From Candidatus Gastranaerophilales bacterium (GTDB lineage Bacteria > Cyanobacteriota > Vampirovibrionia > Gastranaerophilales > Gastranaerophilaceae), in assembly GCA_944323725.1 (NCBI GenBank), contig CALUTP010000022.1, positions 62,001 to 126,000 on the forward strand: a stretch of DNA of 64,000 nucleotides. Reading direction: 5' to 3'. The notes beneath the pieces are model-generated. The model made no database searches. It was given only the letters and a program-made list of their open reading frames with translations, and was not told the DNA's origin. A program made the position numbers and the translations under genes. Below are positions 8,150 through 17,333 of the stretch, piece after piece; within the stretch, counting starts at the first letter, position 1, and every line of letters starts with the position of its first letter.

Positions 8150-9523
8150 TTATCTAGCGCAAATTGTTCTAGCAACGTGCACTCCTGAAGCTGAAGCTTG
8201 AATTAGTCCTCTTGTAACACCAGCTCCATCACCTATAGTGAATAGATTTTTTACGCCCTCAGTTTCAAGTTCATTAGTTAATTTTACTCTTGCTGAGTAG
8301 AATTTAACTTCTATACCATATAAAAGAGTATATCTAGAAGCAGTTCCCGGACAAATTTTGTCTAGTGCATACAGCATTTCAATGATACTTGTCATCTGTC
8401 TATAAGGGATTACAAGGCTTAAATCTCCAGGAGTTGCACAGCTTAGAGTTGGAGTAAGCACACTTGATTTAATTCTTTCTGGTGTAGAACGTCTTCCATC
8501 CAATAAGTCTCCGAAACGTTGGACTAATATTCCCCCACCTAACATATTGGCTAATCTTGCAATGTGCTGACCATATTGAATAGGTTCCTTGAATGGTTCT
8601 GTAAATTTTTCACTTACAAGTAAAGCAAAATTAGTATTGTTAGTAGTTTTTTCAGCATAACTATGTCCATTTACAGTAGAGATACCATTGTAATTTTCCT
8701 GAACTACTTCACCATTAGGATTCATACAGAATGTTCTTACCTCATCGCCAAATGTTGGAGAATGGTAAATAAGTTTTGATTCATAAAGTTTGTCAGTTAA
8801 TGGCTGAAATACCGGTGCAGGTAGCTCTACCCTGACACCTACATCAACAGCATTATTTACCATACCTATTTTGTTTTTTGCAAATTCTTGAGTGAGCCAG
8901 TCTGCCCCTTCCCTGCCAGGAGCTATAATTGTATATTCTGCAGAAATTGTTTCACCATTATCAAGAATGATTCCTTTGACCTGTTCACATTCAACAATTA
9001 AGCTTTTTGCTGATACATTATTTAGAATAGTAATTCTTTCAGCAAGGTAATCCTGCATATTTTTCAAAACGTCAAGGCTTCTTTCTGTACCTAAATGTCT
9101 TACAGGGGAATATACAAGTTTTAATTCTGCTAGAACAGCTTCTCTTTCCAATTCCTTATATGTTTTTATATCAGTTCCAAAGACTTCTTCTGTTGCTCCA
9201 AAATCAAGATATAACTGGTCAGAATAGCTTATTAAATCTTCCACTTTATCTCTTGACATATAATCAATAAGATGCCCGCCAACATCAGGTGTAAGTGTTA
9301 ATTTCCCGTCAGAAAATGCTCCAGCTCCTCCCCAGCCACATAGCAATCCGCATTTTTTGCAAGTTGGACATTTTTCCCAGCCTTCTCTTAAAAGACATTT
9401 TCTTTTTTCTATTTTTTCACCCTTTTCAATTAAAACAACTTTCCATTCTGGTTTTAACTTCATAATTTCAAGAGCCGCAAAAATACCAGCAGGGCCAGCT
9501 CCAATGATTGCTACATTATACAT
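8150..9523 (-). CDS. FAD-dependent dehydrogenase (COG2509-like)
   Basis: 457 aa flavoprotein. An N-terminal Rossmann dinucleotide motif GAGPAGIFAALE binds FAD; a cysteine-rich insertion follows (CPTCKKCGLLCGWGGAGAFSDGKL), characteristic of the uncharacterised FAD dehydrogenase group related to the electron-transfer GltD/HI0933-like proteins. TIIAPGREGADWL and the C-terminal FTIGDGAGVTRGLIQA are the second FAD-binding elements. The four closely spaced cysteines could hold a zinc or Fe-S centre, or simply be structural. Monocistronic: terminator downstream at 8102-8128. Substrate unknown. AAGGAAAG or similar precedes the ATG at 9523. Confidence 0.85.
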   Translation of the reverse strand: MYNVAIIGAGPAGIFAALEIMKLKPEWKVVLIEKGEKIEKRKCLLREGWEKCPTCKKCGLLCGWGGAGAFSDGKLTLTPDVGGHLIDYMSRDKVEDLISYSDQLYLDFGATEEVFGTDIKTYKELEREAVLAELKLVYSPVRHLGTERSLDVLKNMQDYLAERITILNNVSAKSLIVECEQVKGIILDNGETISAEYTIIAPGREGADWLTQEFAKNKIGMVNNAVDVGVRVELPAPVFQPLTDKLYESKLIYHSPTFGDEVRTFCMNPNGEVVQENYNGISTVNGHSYAEKTTNNTNFALLVSEKFTEPFKEPIQYGQHIARLANMLGGGILVQRFGDLLDGRRSTPERIKSSVLTPTLSCATPGDLSLVIPYRQMTSIIEMLYALDKICPGTASRYTLLYGIEVKFYSARVKLTNELETEGVKNLFTIGDGAGVTRGLIQASASGVHVARTICAR

Positions 9524-9620
9524 TTTCTTTCCTCATTTTTGTTATACTGCCAACTTATAAAAGATAACTCAAAAATATTTTAAATTAAAGGTTTTGTGAA
9601 GACATTGTAAATGAAAATTT

Positions 9621-10964
9621 CTATTCGGAAATAAAATTATCCTTAAAAGGTTTTTTATTAGTAGATATAGCATGTTGAATATTACTTATTAAATCCAAAA
9701 TTTCTTCATTACTATTTATCTGCTGTGCAGTTTGGGCATATTTTAATGCACTTTCTGGCTTATCATTGTTCATATAAACTACCGCATAATTATAATAAAT
9801 AACATACCTATCTTGATCTGTTTTAGCTAACTGAAGTGCTTTACCTAGATTTTCTGTAGCATCTCTTAATTTCCCTAGCTGTGCGTAAGCCACTGCTAAA
9901 TCAATATAACCTCCAGGTAAATCTGGTGCATTTTTTATGTAGTTTTTAGCTTCTTCTAATTTTTGATTGCTTATTTCTTCAGAATTCCCTAAAACAATTG
10001 GTGCATAAATTAATCCATCATTGTCAATTTCTTTTAAGGGTGTATTAGTTATGGTTGGTTCTAAATTATATAAAAGTCTAATCGTATTTAAATCTTTAGC
10101 TGAAATATATTGAAAACTGCTTCTGAATCTTGTAAAAATTTTATCTTGAGTCTCTTTTGATGACATATACATTAAATCATCTGTACTGTAGCTATGTCCC
10201 ATAATTCCTAGTGAATGGCCAATTTCGTGAAGAATCGTATTATATAATTCTTTATCAGAAAAATAATTTCCATAAGCATCCTTATCATATAGAGTTATAG
10301 TCATTTTTTTTAAAATATTCGCCTTAATTGTAGGATCAGTATATGCTACAACATACTTACATCCTTTTTCATTACAATTGTTCTTAGGTAGTGCTAAAAA
10401 TTTTACTACGATATCAGCATCATCAGGATTGTTTATGAATGTAAATTTTATAAAGGCAGTTGAATTTTGCCATTGATAAAAAGCCTTAGTAATCTCAGCG
10501 CGGTAATATGCTGGTAATGTGTCACCAGCAGGAAAATCTATGCTGACTTTTAGAGGCAAAGTTTTCAAATTCCATCTTAATATATGAGTATCAAGAGGAA
10601 CTTGCTCTATATAATTACTTCCATAAGCAAAAACTATTTTCATTTGCCAAGTTTCTATTTGATTTTCAGCTAATCTTTTTGCACTGTCATCATATCGATT
10701 ATCATGTGCTATCGCATACATTTCTTTTTGGATTTTGATTGTGGGTTTTAAGTGTGCAAGGGCTAATACATAATTATATCTATAATCTTTATTTGTCGGA
10801 GCTAATTTTCTTGCTTTTGCAAAATTTTTGTGAGCTTCTATATAATTGCTTTGTTTATAATATTTTTCTCCTGTTTTATAAAAATAATTAGGTAGCACTT
10901 TAACAATAATTGCAGTAATAATAACAATAATTATTGCAATTGTATAGCAAATTTTCTTAGTCAT
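9621..10964 (-). CDS. TPR-containing metzincin-type metalloprotease, membrane-anchored
   Basis: 447 aa. Residues 6-25 form a hydrophobic N-terminal anchor or signal. A short TPR region follows (SNYIEAHKNFAKARKLAPTN). The catalytic part contains LHEIGHSLGIMGHS, the extended HExxHxxGxxGH zinc site of metzincins (matrixin/M10, M57), and downstream DDLMYM supplies the Met-turn. The C-terminal third returns to TPR units (GGYIDLAVAYAQLGKL, YVIYYNYAVVYMNNDKPESA). The enzyme probably acts outside the cytoplasmic membrane. Its ATG overlaps the end of scpB by 8 bp, making it the last gene of the smc-scpA-scpB-protease operon, an unusual partner for a condensin operon. Confidence 0.8.
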   Translation of the reverse strand: MTKKICYTIAIIIVIITAIIVKVLPNYFYKTGEKYYKQSNYIEAHKNFAKARKLAPTNKDYRYNYVLALAHLKPTIKIQKEMYAIAHDNRYDDSAKRLAENQIETWQMKIVFAYGSNYIEQVPLDTHILRWNLKTLPLKVSIDFPAGDTLPAYYRAEITKAFYQWQNSTAFIKFTFINNPDDADIVVKFLALPKNNCNEKGCKYVVAYTDPTIKANILKKMTITLYDKDAYGNYFSDKELYNTILHEIGHSLGIMGHSYSTDDLMYMSSKETQDKIFTRFRSSFQYISAKDLNTIRLLYNLEPTITNTPLKEIDNDGLIYAPIVLGNSEEISNQKLEEAKNYIKNAPDLPGGYIDLAVAYAQLGKLRDATENLGKALQLAKTDQDRYVIYYNYAVVYMNNDKPESALKYAQTAQQINSNEEILDLISNIQHAISTNKKPFKDNFISE

Positions 10965-11472
10965 TTTCTTTTATTCCTTTGTCGATTTCAAGAAGTTTAA
11001 CTAAAGAACGAGTATCCCCTTTTAACTTAAAATATTCGGCAAATTTTGGTGTAGTTTTTAAATTATAACTCCTGCCATTTTTATCTTTTGTTCTGCTGAT
11101 CAATCCTTTATCTAGAAGTTCTTGAACATGTTCATAAGCGGTTGAGCCTCTTAGTTCTTTTAAATCTGTCTGTCTTATGGGCTCTTTTAGTGCAATAACC
11201 GAAAGTGTTCTTAATACAGCTGGTTTTAATTCTACAGGACATAATTTTTCAACAATATCCATATGTTCTTCTTTTACTTGTAAAATATAACCATTTTCAT
11301 CATCTATTTCTAAAGCACCCTCTCGTGATGCATAATCCATAATAAGCTCTAACATTGCTTCTTCTACTAAATTAATATCTTCTTCATTTAAAATATCAGC
11401 TATATCTTTTATAGAAAGAGCCTGTGCTGTTGTAAATAAAACAGCCTCAATTCTAGCTTTCAACTGTTCCAT
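10957..11472 (-). CDS. scpB: Segregation and condensation protein B
   Basis: 171 aa. ScpB (kleisin-interacting winged-helix protein) dimerises and binds ScpA to form the bacterial SMC condensin complex that organises and segregates chromosomes. Hallmarks: EAVLFTTAQALSIKDIADIL near the start, then LSVIALKEPIRQTDLKELRG and LLDKGLISRTKDKNGRSYNLKTTPKF, the second winged helix. A GTG at 11478 is possible, but AGAGGTG precedes the ATG at 11472 with good spacing, so 11472 is preferred. The gene overlaps scpA by 20 bp, implying translational coupling and balanced expression. Confidence 0.93.
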   Translation of the reverse strand: MEQLKARIEAVLFTTAQALSIKDIADILNEEDINLVEEAMLELIMDYASREGALEIDDENGYILQVKEEHMDIVEKLCPVELKPAVLRTLSVIALKEPIRQTDLKELRGSTAYEHVQELLDKGLISRTKDKNGRSYNLKTTPKFAEYFKLKGDTRSLVKLLEIDKGIKEND

Positions 11473-12259
11473 ATGCACCTCTGACTACATACAAATCTGA
11501 ATAAAACTCATTTTGTACTAATTCATAATCACTTTCTGCTGATAAAAATAATAATGCAATGTAAGCACTTATTTTATCCATTCCAAGAAGTGTTAATTCA
11601 TTTAATTCGATTTTATCTTCTCTTTCAAAAATTTGGGAAAGATTTTCTTTTAATTTTAATACGCAATCTTCAATATATTCTTCATGCGCAAGATTAATAA
11701 TGTCATCAGGAGTAAATCTTGCATAAGAGCGCACCCTATTTTTAGCACGCTCATGAGCCTGTTTTAAGGATTGTTTTTTCTCTAATTTTTCATAAAATTC
11801 TAATTGTCTAATCAAATCACGCAGAGTGACAACTCTGTTACGATTTAATCTAACACTTGTTCTACGCTGCAAAACATCATCAATTGTTTGTACATTTGCC
11901 ATTGGTACATAATCTTCTTCCGGATATTCTACAAGAAAGCCGTCATCATCATATTCTAGATGATTATCATCATCTTGTTGAAATTGAAGTATATCTACAC
12001 CATCAAGAACTTTTGATTTCATATTTAAAAGTACTGAAGCAAACAAAAAAGTTCTTCCAGTAAGTCTAAGGTTTTGAGATTTCATTTCACAAAGATGAGC
12101 AAGATATTTGTCTGTAACGTCAATAATATTAATATTCCAAGGGTCAATTTTCCCTGCTTTTGCCATATTTACAAGGAAACCAATACCCTCATTCTCAGTA
12201 TGTTTTTCAATTTCAGGTATATCATAATTTATTGATAAAGTCTCAGTACTGTTAATCAT
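11453..12259 (-). CDS. scpA: Segregation and condensation protein A (kleisin)
   Basis: 268 aa. ScpA bridges the head domains of the SMC dimer. Typical N-terminal segment: GIGFLVNMAKAGKIDPWNINI...VTDKYL, followed by MKSQNLRLTGRTFLFASVLLNMKS, which contacts the SMC neck, and a C-terminal winged helix (LTLLGMDKISAYIALLFLSA). A central acidic linker (residues ~95-120) is rich in D and E. The ATG at 12259 shares its A with the smc stop codon (TAATG), so translation is coupled to smc; the end overlaps scpB by 20 bp. Confidence 0.93.
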   Translation of the reverse strand: MINSTETLSINYDIPEIEKHTENEGIGFLVNMAKAGKIDPWNINIIDVTDKYLAHLCEMKSQNLRLTGRTFLFASVLLNMKSKVLDGVDILQFQQDDDNHLEYDDDGFLVEYPEEDYVPMANVQTIDDVLQRRTSVRLNRNRVVTLRDLIRQLEFYEKLEKKQSLKQAHERAKNRVRSYARFTPDDIINLAHEEYIEDCVLKLKENLSQIFEREDKIELNELTLLGMDKISAYIALLFLSAESDYELVQNEFYSDLYVVRGAYGTVES

Positions 12260-15200
12260 TAGTCTCTTAATTTAACTCCTGTTACTCTAGTGATACCTTT
12301 TTCTTTTTGAGTTACACCAATAGTTCTATTAGCTGATTCTATCATAGGTTTTCTGTGACTAACTACTATAAATTGCGTATCTTTTGATTGGTTCTGCACC
12401 ATATGAGCGATACGTTCAACATTCATCGTATCTAAACTCGCATCCACTTCATCAAATGCGTAGAATGGTGATGGCATATATCGCTGTATTGCAAATACAA
12501 ATGCTAATGCTGTAAGAGCTTTTTCTCCACCTGACATACTTTCTAATCTTTGTAACTTTTTATCCCTTGGCTGTGCTTCAATTGTCAGACCACCATTAAG
12601 CGGATCTTCAGGAAATTCAAGTTTTAGCTCACCTTCACCTTCAGAAAGCTGATGGAATACTTCTTTAAAGTTCTCATTTATATGATTATATGTCTTTAGG
12701 AAGGTCTCTTTTTTAAGTTGTTCATATCCATGCATTCTATCTAGTATTTCTTTGCGTTCTTTTGATAATACTTCAATTTGCTCTTTGATTTCTGTTTGCC
12801 TTGCAAGCTTTTCATCGTATGTAGTGAGCGCTCTCATATTAACATCACCTAATTCAGTCATTTTCTTATCGAGGCGTTGTATTTTTGAAGTTATTTCTTC
12901 AATTGAAATTTCTACTGGTTCAAGTTTGTTAATCTCAACTCCTGTATCTTCTAATTCTTTTTTAGCAGTTTCAAGTTGAGGTTCTAATTCACGTCTACGC
13001 GATTTAAATGATTCAATCTGCTCCGCAATTCTTTCAATATCAGAAGTCCTTATATGTTTTTGTTTTTCCATTTCAATAAGCTCAGAATTAATTTCATCAC
13101 GTTGCTTAAGCAGTTCGCCTAATTTCTCTTCTATTTGAGCAATTTCTTCTTTTAAAATTTCTGTTTTTTTATTTAATTCTTCTATTTCACCTTTAAATTG
13201 AATCTTATCCTGCTCTAATTTATTATTATTATGTTCTCTTTCAATAATTTCTTCTTCTCTTGTTTTTATTAAACTTTCGTTGAATACAATTTCACGTTCC
13301 AGTTCATTTTTATCATTGTTAGCAGACATTAAATTAGCTTGTAATCGCTTAATTTCATTTTCTACACCTTCTGTTTTTTCTTTTAAATCCTTTAAGTCTT
13401 TGTCATTTATTAATTGTTCAATTTCTGCAATCTTATCTTTAATATTTAAAATTTTATCATTAATAAAAATATCTTCTTCTTCCATTTTGTCGAGTTTTTT
13501 ATTTAATTCTACAATTCTAGGTTCAGAATTTTTAATAAATAATTCTTTTTCTCTTAGAATATTTTCACTATTTTCATAATTGCGATTCATATTATCAAGC
13601 TCGACTTTTGCTTTAGAAAATTCACTGACCGAATCAGAGTAATTCTGGCGGATTGTCTGAAGTTTATTTTCAAGAGAATTTTTCTTAGCTTCAAGTTCTC
13701 CCAGATGTTTTTCCATTTCTTTTACTTTGCCTTTAAAAGCTTCAAGTTCTGCATCATCATTCTGACTAAAGCTAAGCCCGCTTTTTCTGATAGAACCGCC
13801 AGTAATAGCTCCTGATTTTTCAAACAATTCACCTGCTAATGTAACCATTCTATATCGGCCAATTAGTTTTTTAGCACATTCCATATCTTCTACAACAATA
13901 GTATCACCTACTGCGTAATAAAAAGCATTAATATATTCATCATCAAAATCAACAAGATTAATAGCAAAATCAATAACGCCTCTATCTTTTGGCAAAGAAA
14001 GACGAGTAGGTGCTTTTTGAACCTTATTAAGCGGTATAAAAGTTGTCCTTCCGCCTCCTGATGATTTTAAAAGTTCTATAGCTACAGATGCAACATGTTC
14101 ATCATCTACGACAATATGAGCCATTCTGCCACCAAAAGCTACCTCCATTGCAGTTGAGTATTCTTTATCAACAGTACCAAGTTTAACTAAAGGTGCGTGT
14201 ACTCCCCTCAATTTTGCATTCATTACAGTATCAATGGCATTTCCCATACTGGCTTGAGCCGCTTGTTTTAACCCCTCCATTCGAGAAAGCTTTCCATATG
14301 CCATTCTTATATTGTAATTTGTGTCATTGATTTCATTATTAGTTTTATCCAGCTCATTCATTGTATTTTGCTGAATTGATTTAAAATCTTCAATTTCTTG
14401 TCCTAATTGCTCTACTAGTTGTTTTTTTAAATCGTAATTAGATGAAAAATTAGCTTTTAATTCTTCAAGTTCGGCTAATTTTTCTTTTGCTTCGTATAAA
14501 GAGTTTTGAAGATTTTTTAGCTCATTTTCTAATGGAAGTTTCTGCTGCAAAAGATTAGTAGACTTATCTTGAAGGTCTTCAAGGTCTTTACGCAAATTAT
14601 TACGAGTTTCAATATGCTGTTCTGCTGTGCTATTTAAGCCAGTCATATCTTCTAAAATCTTTTTTAGCTCTGATTTTTTAGCATCAATATTTTCATCTAT
14701 ACGTTTAATATTTTCCTCTTTTAATTTAATATTAAGTCTAATATCTTCAATCTTCTTTTTAAAGTTCTCAATACCGTTTTTAGCATTTTCTATAGTTTTT
14801 AATCCGTCAAGAATCTGTTTATCAGCAAAATTTAAAGCGTTTTGTTTTCGATCGATTGCTCCTTTTAGTTCTTCCTCTTGTTTTTTTAATTCAAGCTGTT
14901 TAGCTTCACCTTTTTCTTTTACAAGGTTAGAAATTTCTTGATATTTTGATTTTATAAGATTTAGTCTTTCATCTAAATCTTTATTTTTAAGTTCTTCTTC
15001 TTTTTTCTTTTTAGTAAATTCAAGAATATTTTCATGAGCCTGTTCTAGATTTCTTTTAATGTCAAAAAATCTAACTTTTGTAATTTGACTTTCTAAGCTG
15101 GTCTTTTCCTCCCTTAGTTTTTGATATTTAATAGCTACTTCTCGTTCTTCTTTTAACTGTTGCAACATAGCATCAATTTCTGTTAAAATTACTGAAGAAC

Positions 15201-15750
15201 GCTCAACCCGCTGTTCAACATTTGCCAATTCATTGGTTGCTTGCTCAATTCTTCTGTCAAAATCCGCAATCCCTGCTATTTCATCAATTATTTTGCGTCT
15301 ATTTTTAGGTGTGCAGTTAGTTATACCTTGCACATCACCTTGCATCATTACATTATAGCTATTAGGAGTGACATTATATTTTTCAAGTACAGCATGAATA
15401 TTTGATAAAGTTGTAACTGAATCATTAAGATAATAAGTACTTGCATAACCTTGAGTGGATTTCCTTATTTTCCTTGCAATAGTTAAATCCTCACCACCCT
15501 CCATTTCCCCGAAAGTTACTTTAACAAAGGCTTCATTCCTTTTAGTATAAGTAGAAATAAAATGAGAAAGGTTTTCAGCTCTTAATTCACCCGCATTAGC
15601 AAGCCCTAGCGCAAATAATACGCTATCAATAATATTACTTTTCCCAGAACCATTAGGCCCAGAAACAGTCGTAAAACCTTTTAAAAATGGAATTTCTGAT
15701 TTATTGGCAAATGATTTAAAATTATCAATTTCTAATTGCTTTATATACAT
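12259..15750 (-). CDS. smc: Chromosome segregation protein SMC
   Basis: 1163 aa, normal for bacterial SMC. The head begins MYIKQLEIDNFKSFANKS with the Walker A GPNGSGKSNIIDS; the Q-loop/DNA-contact region NRRKIIDEIAGIADFD follows. Two very long coiled coils flank the hinge (about residues 490-640, GVHAPLVKLGTVDKEYSTA and GGRTTFIPLNK). The C-terminal head has the ABC signature ESMSGGEKALTALAFVFAIQ and Walker B PFYAFDEVDASLD. The reading frame extends upstream to 15915, but the extension does not fit the family, and TAGGA lies just before the ATG at 15750. It heads an operon with scpA and scpB, so all three condensin subunits come from one transcript; in many bacteria smc is elsewhere. Confidence 0.95.
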   Translation of the reverse strand: MYIKQLEIDNFKSFANKSEIPFLKGFTTVSGPNGSGKSNIIDSVLFALGLANAGELRAENLSHFISTYTKRNEAFVKVTFGEMEGGEDLTIARKIRKSTQGYASTYYLNDSVTTLSNIHAVLEKYNVTPNSYNVMMQGDVQGITNCTPKNRRKIIDEIAGIADFDRRIEQATNELANVEQRVERSSVILTEIDAMLQQLKEEREVAIKYQKLREEKTSLESQITKVRFFDIKRNLEQAHENILEFTKKKKEEELKNKDLDERLNLIKSKYQEISNLVKEKGEAKQLELKKQEEELKGAIDRKQNALNFADKQILDGLKTIENAKNGIENFKKKIEDIRLNIKLKEENIKRIDENIDAKKSELKKILEDMTGLNSTAEQHIETRNNLRKDLEDLQDKSTNLLQQKLPLENELKNLQNSLYEAKEKLAELEELKANFSSNYDLKKQLVEQLGQEIEDFKSIQQNTMNELDKTNNEINDTNYNIRMAYGKLSRMEGLKQAAQASMGNAIDTVMNAKLRGVHAPLVKLGTVDKEYSTAMEVAFGGRMAHIVVDDEHVASVAIELLKSSGGGRTTFIPLNKVQKAPTRLSLPKDRGVIDFAINLVDFDDEYINAFYYAVGDTIVVEDMECAKKLIGRYRMVTLAGELFEKSGAITGGSIRKSGLSFSQNDDAELEAFKGKVKEMEKHLGELEAKKNSLENKLQTIRQNYSDSVSEFSKAKVELDNMNRNYENSENILREKELFIKNSEPRIVELNKKLDKMEEEDIFINDKILNIKDKIAEIEQLINDKDLKDLKEKTEGVENEIKRLQANLMSANNDKNELEREIVFNESLIKTREEEIIEREHNNNKLEQDKIQFKGEIEELNKKTEILKEEIAQIEEKLGELLKQRDEINSELIEMEKQKHIRTSDIERIAEQIESFKSRRRELEPQLETAKKELEDTGVEINKLEPVEISIEEITSKIQRLDKKMTELGDVNMRALTTYDEKLARQTEIKEQIEVLSKERKEILDRMHGYEQLKKETFLKTYNHINENFKEVFHQLSEGEGELKLEFPEDPLNGGLTIEAQPRDKKLQRLESMSGGEKALTALAFVFAIQRYMPSPFYAFDEVDASLDTMNVERIAHMVQNQSKDTQFIVVSHRKPMIESANRTIGVTQKEKGITRVTGVKLRD

Positions 15751-15836
15751 TATCCTACCCAAGTAAAGTCTTATATTTATTAGACAACAAGTTAGTAAAA
15801 TTGTCAAAAATGTTACGTCTTTGTTAATATTAAAGC

Positions 15837-15865
15837 AAAAAAAAACGACTTTTGATGTAAAGTCG
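15837..15865 (-). terminator. Intrinsic terminator downstream of paralogue B
   Basis: On the minus strand CGACTTT-ACATCA-AAAGTCG is followed by nine Ts. It lies between the end of the 361-aa gene (16029) and smc (15750), so it separates the two transcripts. Confidence 0.85.
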
Positions 15866-15986
15866 TCGGGAAATTTTGGGAAAATTTTATTAGGGAAATT
15901 TTTTATTATCGTCAAACGAATTATTTAAGAAATTCACAAAAGATTTCCTTATTAACATTCGGTGAACTTTTTAAAGAATTCGTTCT

Positions 15987-16027
15987 CGGATAATTGGCGA
16001 GTACATATACCTATTCGCCAATTTCCG
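15987..16027 (-). other. Long stem-loop directly after the stop codon of paralogue B
   Basis: CGGATAATTGGCGA and TCGCCAATTTCCG pair over 13 base pairs with one bulge around a 14-base loop. It starts one base beyond the stop codon at 16029 and is not followed by a U-run. A mRNA-stabilising 3' structure protecting a highly made transcript is one reading; a processing site is another. Confidence 0.6.
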
Positions 16028-16028
16028 A

Positions 16029-17114
16029 TTAACCGAATGTTTTGAATGTAGATTCAACGTTCTTTTCGATAACTTTTTGAACAGCATCCATTTCTGTTGA
16101 AATAGCATCTTGTTCAGTATCTAACTGTTTCAATCTTAATTCTAAGTTTTTATCTTCAAGCTGAATGATTTCTATCTTATTATTAATATCTTCGATAGCT
16201 TTATCATATGTTGTTTTGTCATACTCGTACTGATTCATTGCATCATTATATGCATCTTGGTCAGTTGTAGTTTGAGTAGTTAATGCATAAGTGATTTCAT
16301 CGTCTGTTCCAGGATTCAAAGTGATGTTAATATATCTTCCAGAAGTATCCTGTTCAAGTTTAGCAGTTGTACCTTTGATTTCATCAGTAACTCTTTCAGA
16401 GCCAGTTGCATAAGCTTGAATAAATGATTGAGAAGCACCAGTTTTGTCACTATAGATAGTAGTATCCTTAGTCAAATCATTAGTTTTGTAGAAGACTGGA
16501 TTCCAAGTGCCACTTGTTGTATCTTGTTTATAGTAAACTTGATAAGCATCATCTGCGCTAGCTTGACCTTTATTGTATTTTTGGTCTAACTTTTCTTTGT
16601 AAGCTTGTTCTTCTTGTAACAATTTTACAAGTTGAGGTTCAGTCAAAGTTGAAAGATATTCATCTTCTTCTGCGAATGCTTTAAATTCTTCAGTAAGTGC
16701 ATCCCCTGTTCCATCAAGTCCTTCTCCAAGTGTTCTAAGTTGTTTTGCACCTACGCTGTAAACATAGTTTCCAGCGTTGCCGCTTCTGGTGATAATTGAA
16801 GAAGTTGATGCAACCACTGAAGTATCATCAGTGTAACTTCTTGTGTAGCTTACCAAGAATTCGCCATCCCCTTGTGCGATTAATGATGTTACTACGTTTT
16901 CTAATGCACCATCTGTAAATGAATAAACAGTTTTTGTATAGTCATCTACTGAAGGTGGTACTGGAACTTCCATACCTAACAACTGGTTATAGTAGTTTGC
17001 AGATTGGTTAGATAGGGTTGTTCTTTGTTGGTTAATTTGTTGACCTTCATATTCAACATTTGTTTTCCTTGCGGTAAGGCCTAAGAACCTTGCCTGTGAT
17101 GCTGCCATTCCCAT
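16029..17114 (-). CDS. MG-family paralogue B: conserved-ends coiled-coil protein, 361 aa, function unknown
   Basis: Shorter sister of the 505-aa protein at 351. Residues 1-48 are identical, residues 49-110 are close (VPVPPSVDDYTKTVYSFTDG), and the C-terminal ~120 residues (GTTAKLEQDTSGRYINITL ... KNVESTFKTFG) differ at only a handful of positions. The middle is a different, shorter Glu/Gln-rich helical segment. No signal peptide, membrane segment or cysteine. The start has a strong Shine-Dalgarno (AAGGAAAGGG, 11-20 bases upstream of ATG). A long 3' stem-loop, a strong terminator and an upstream palindrome suggest a highly expressed, regulated monocistronic gene. Layout recalls flagellin-type export substrates without sequence identity to them. 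Structural or surface role is inference. Confidence 0.88.
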   Translation of the reverse strand: MGMAASQARFLGLTARKTNVEYEGQQINQQRTTLSNQSANYYNQLLGMEVPVPPSVDDYTKTVYSFTDGALENVVTSLIAQGDGEFLVSYTRSYTDDTSVVASTSSIITRSGNAGNYVYSVGAKQLRTLGEGLDGTGDALTEEFKAFAEEDEYLSTLTEPQLVKLLQEEQAYKEKLDQKYNKGQASADDAYQVYYKQDTTSGTWNPVFYKTNDLTKDTTIYSDKTGASQSFIQAYATGSERVTDEIKGTTAKLEQDTSGRYINITLNPGTDDEITYALTTQTTTDQDAYNDAMNQYEYDKTTYDKAIEDINNKIEIIQLEDKNLELRLKQLDTEQDAISTEMDAVQKVIEKNVESTFKTFG

Positions 17115-17197
17115 AGCATATTCCCTTTCCTTTTTTCTTTGCTTGTGATTTATGTATCGGCATGTTGATTTAAAAACTTTAATTTTTGTTTTAATAT

Positions 17198-17216
17198 CTG
17201 TAACATTTCTTTACAA
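17198..17216 (-). promoter_or_regulatory. Palindromic operator candidate upstream of paralogue B
   Basis: CTGTAA-N7-TTACAA, an inverted repeat with one flanking mismatch, centred about 93 bases before the start codon. Read on the minus strand it is TTGTAA-AGAAATG-TTACAG, matching 17 of 19 bases of the site at 46945-46963. The half-sites fit the published GlnR/TnrA consensus TGTNA-N7-TNACA, but no regulator of that type is in the window, so the binding protein is unknown. Confidence 0.5.
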
Positions 17217-17267
17217 ATATCATCTATATGAAGGTTGTTTTATTGGCTAGAATGGCTATTTATAAAC

Positions 17268-17302
17268 AAAAAAGACCGATTTGAAAATTATCAGTCTTTT
17301 TT
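17268..17302 (-). terminator. Intrinsic terminator after the glucan phosphorylase homologue
   Basis: AAAAAAGACCGAT and ATCAGTCTTTTTT pair with one mismatch around a 9-base loop, with T-runs on both strands. It follows the stop codon at 17334. Confidence 0.8.
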
Positions 17303-17333
17303 GTTTTATTAATATATTATTTATATCAATCTA

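Noticed and set aside
12752-14941. Three serine/leucine-rich frames on the strand opposite smc
   Set aside because: Low-complexity translations of the reverse complement of K/E-rich coiled-coil codons; no ribosome-binding site and smc is intact on the other strand.
15751-15915. N-terminal extension of SMC by 55 residues
   Set aside because: The extension includes non-family sequence, crosses a terminator hairpin and the ATG at 15750 has TAGGA nearby.
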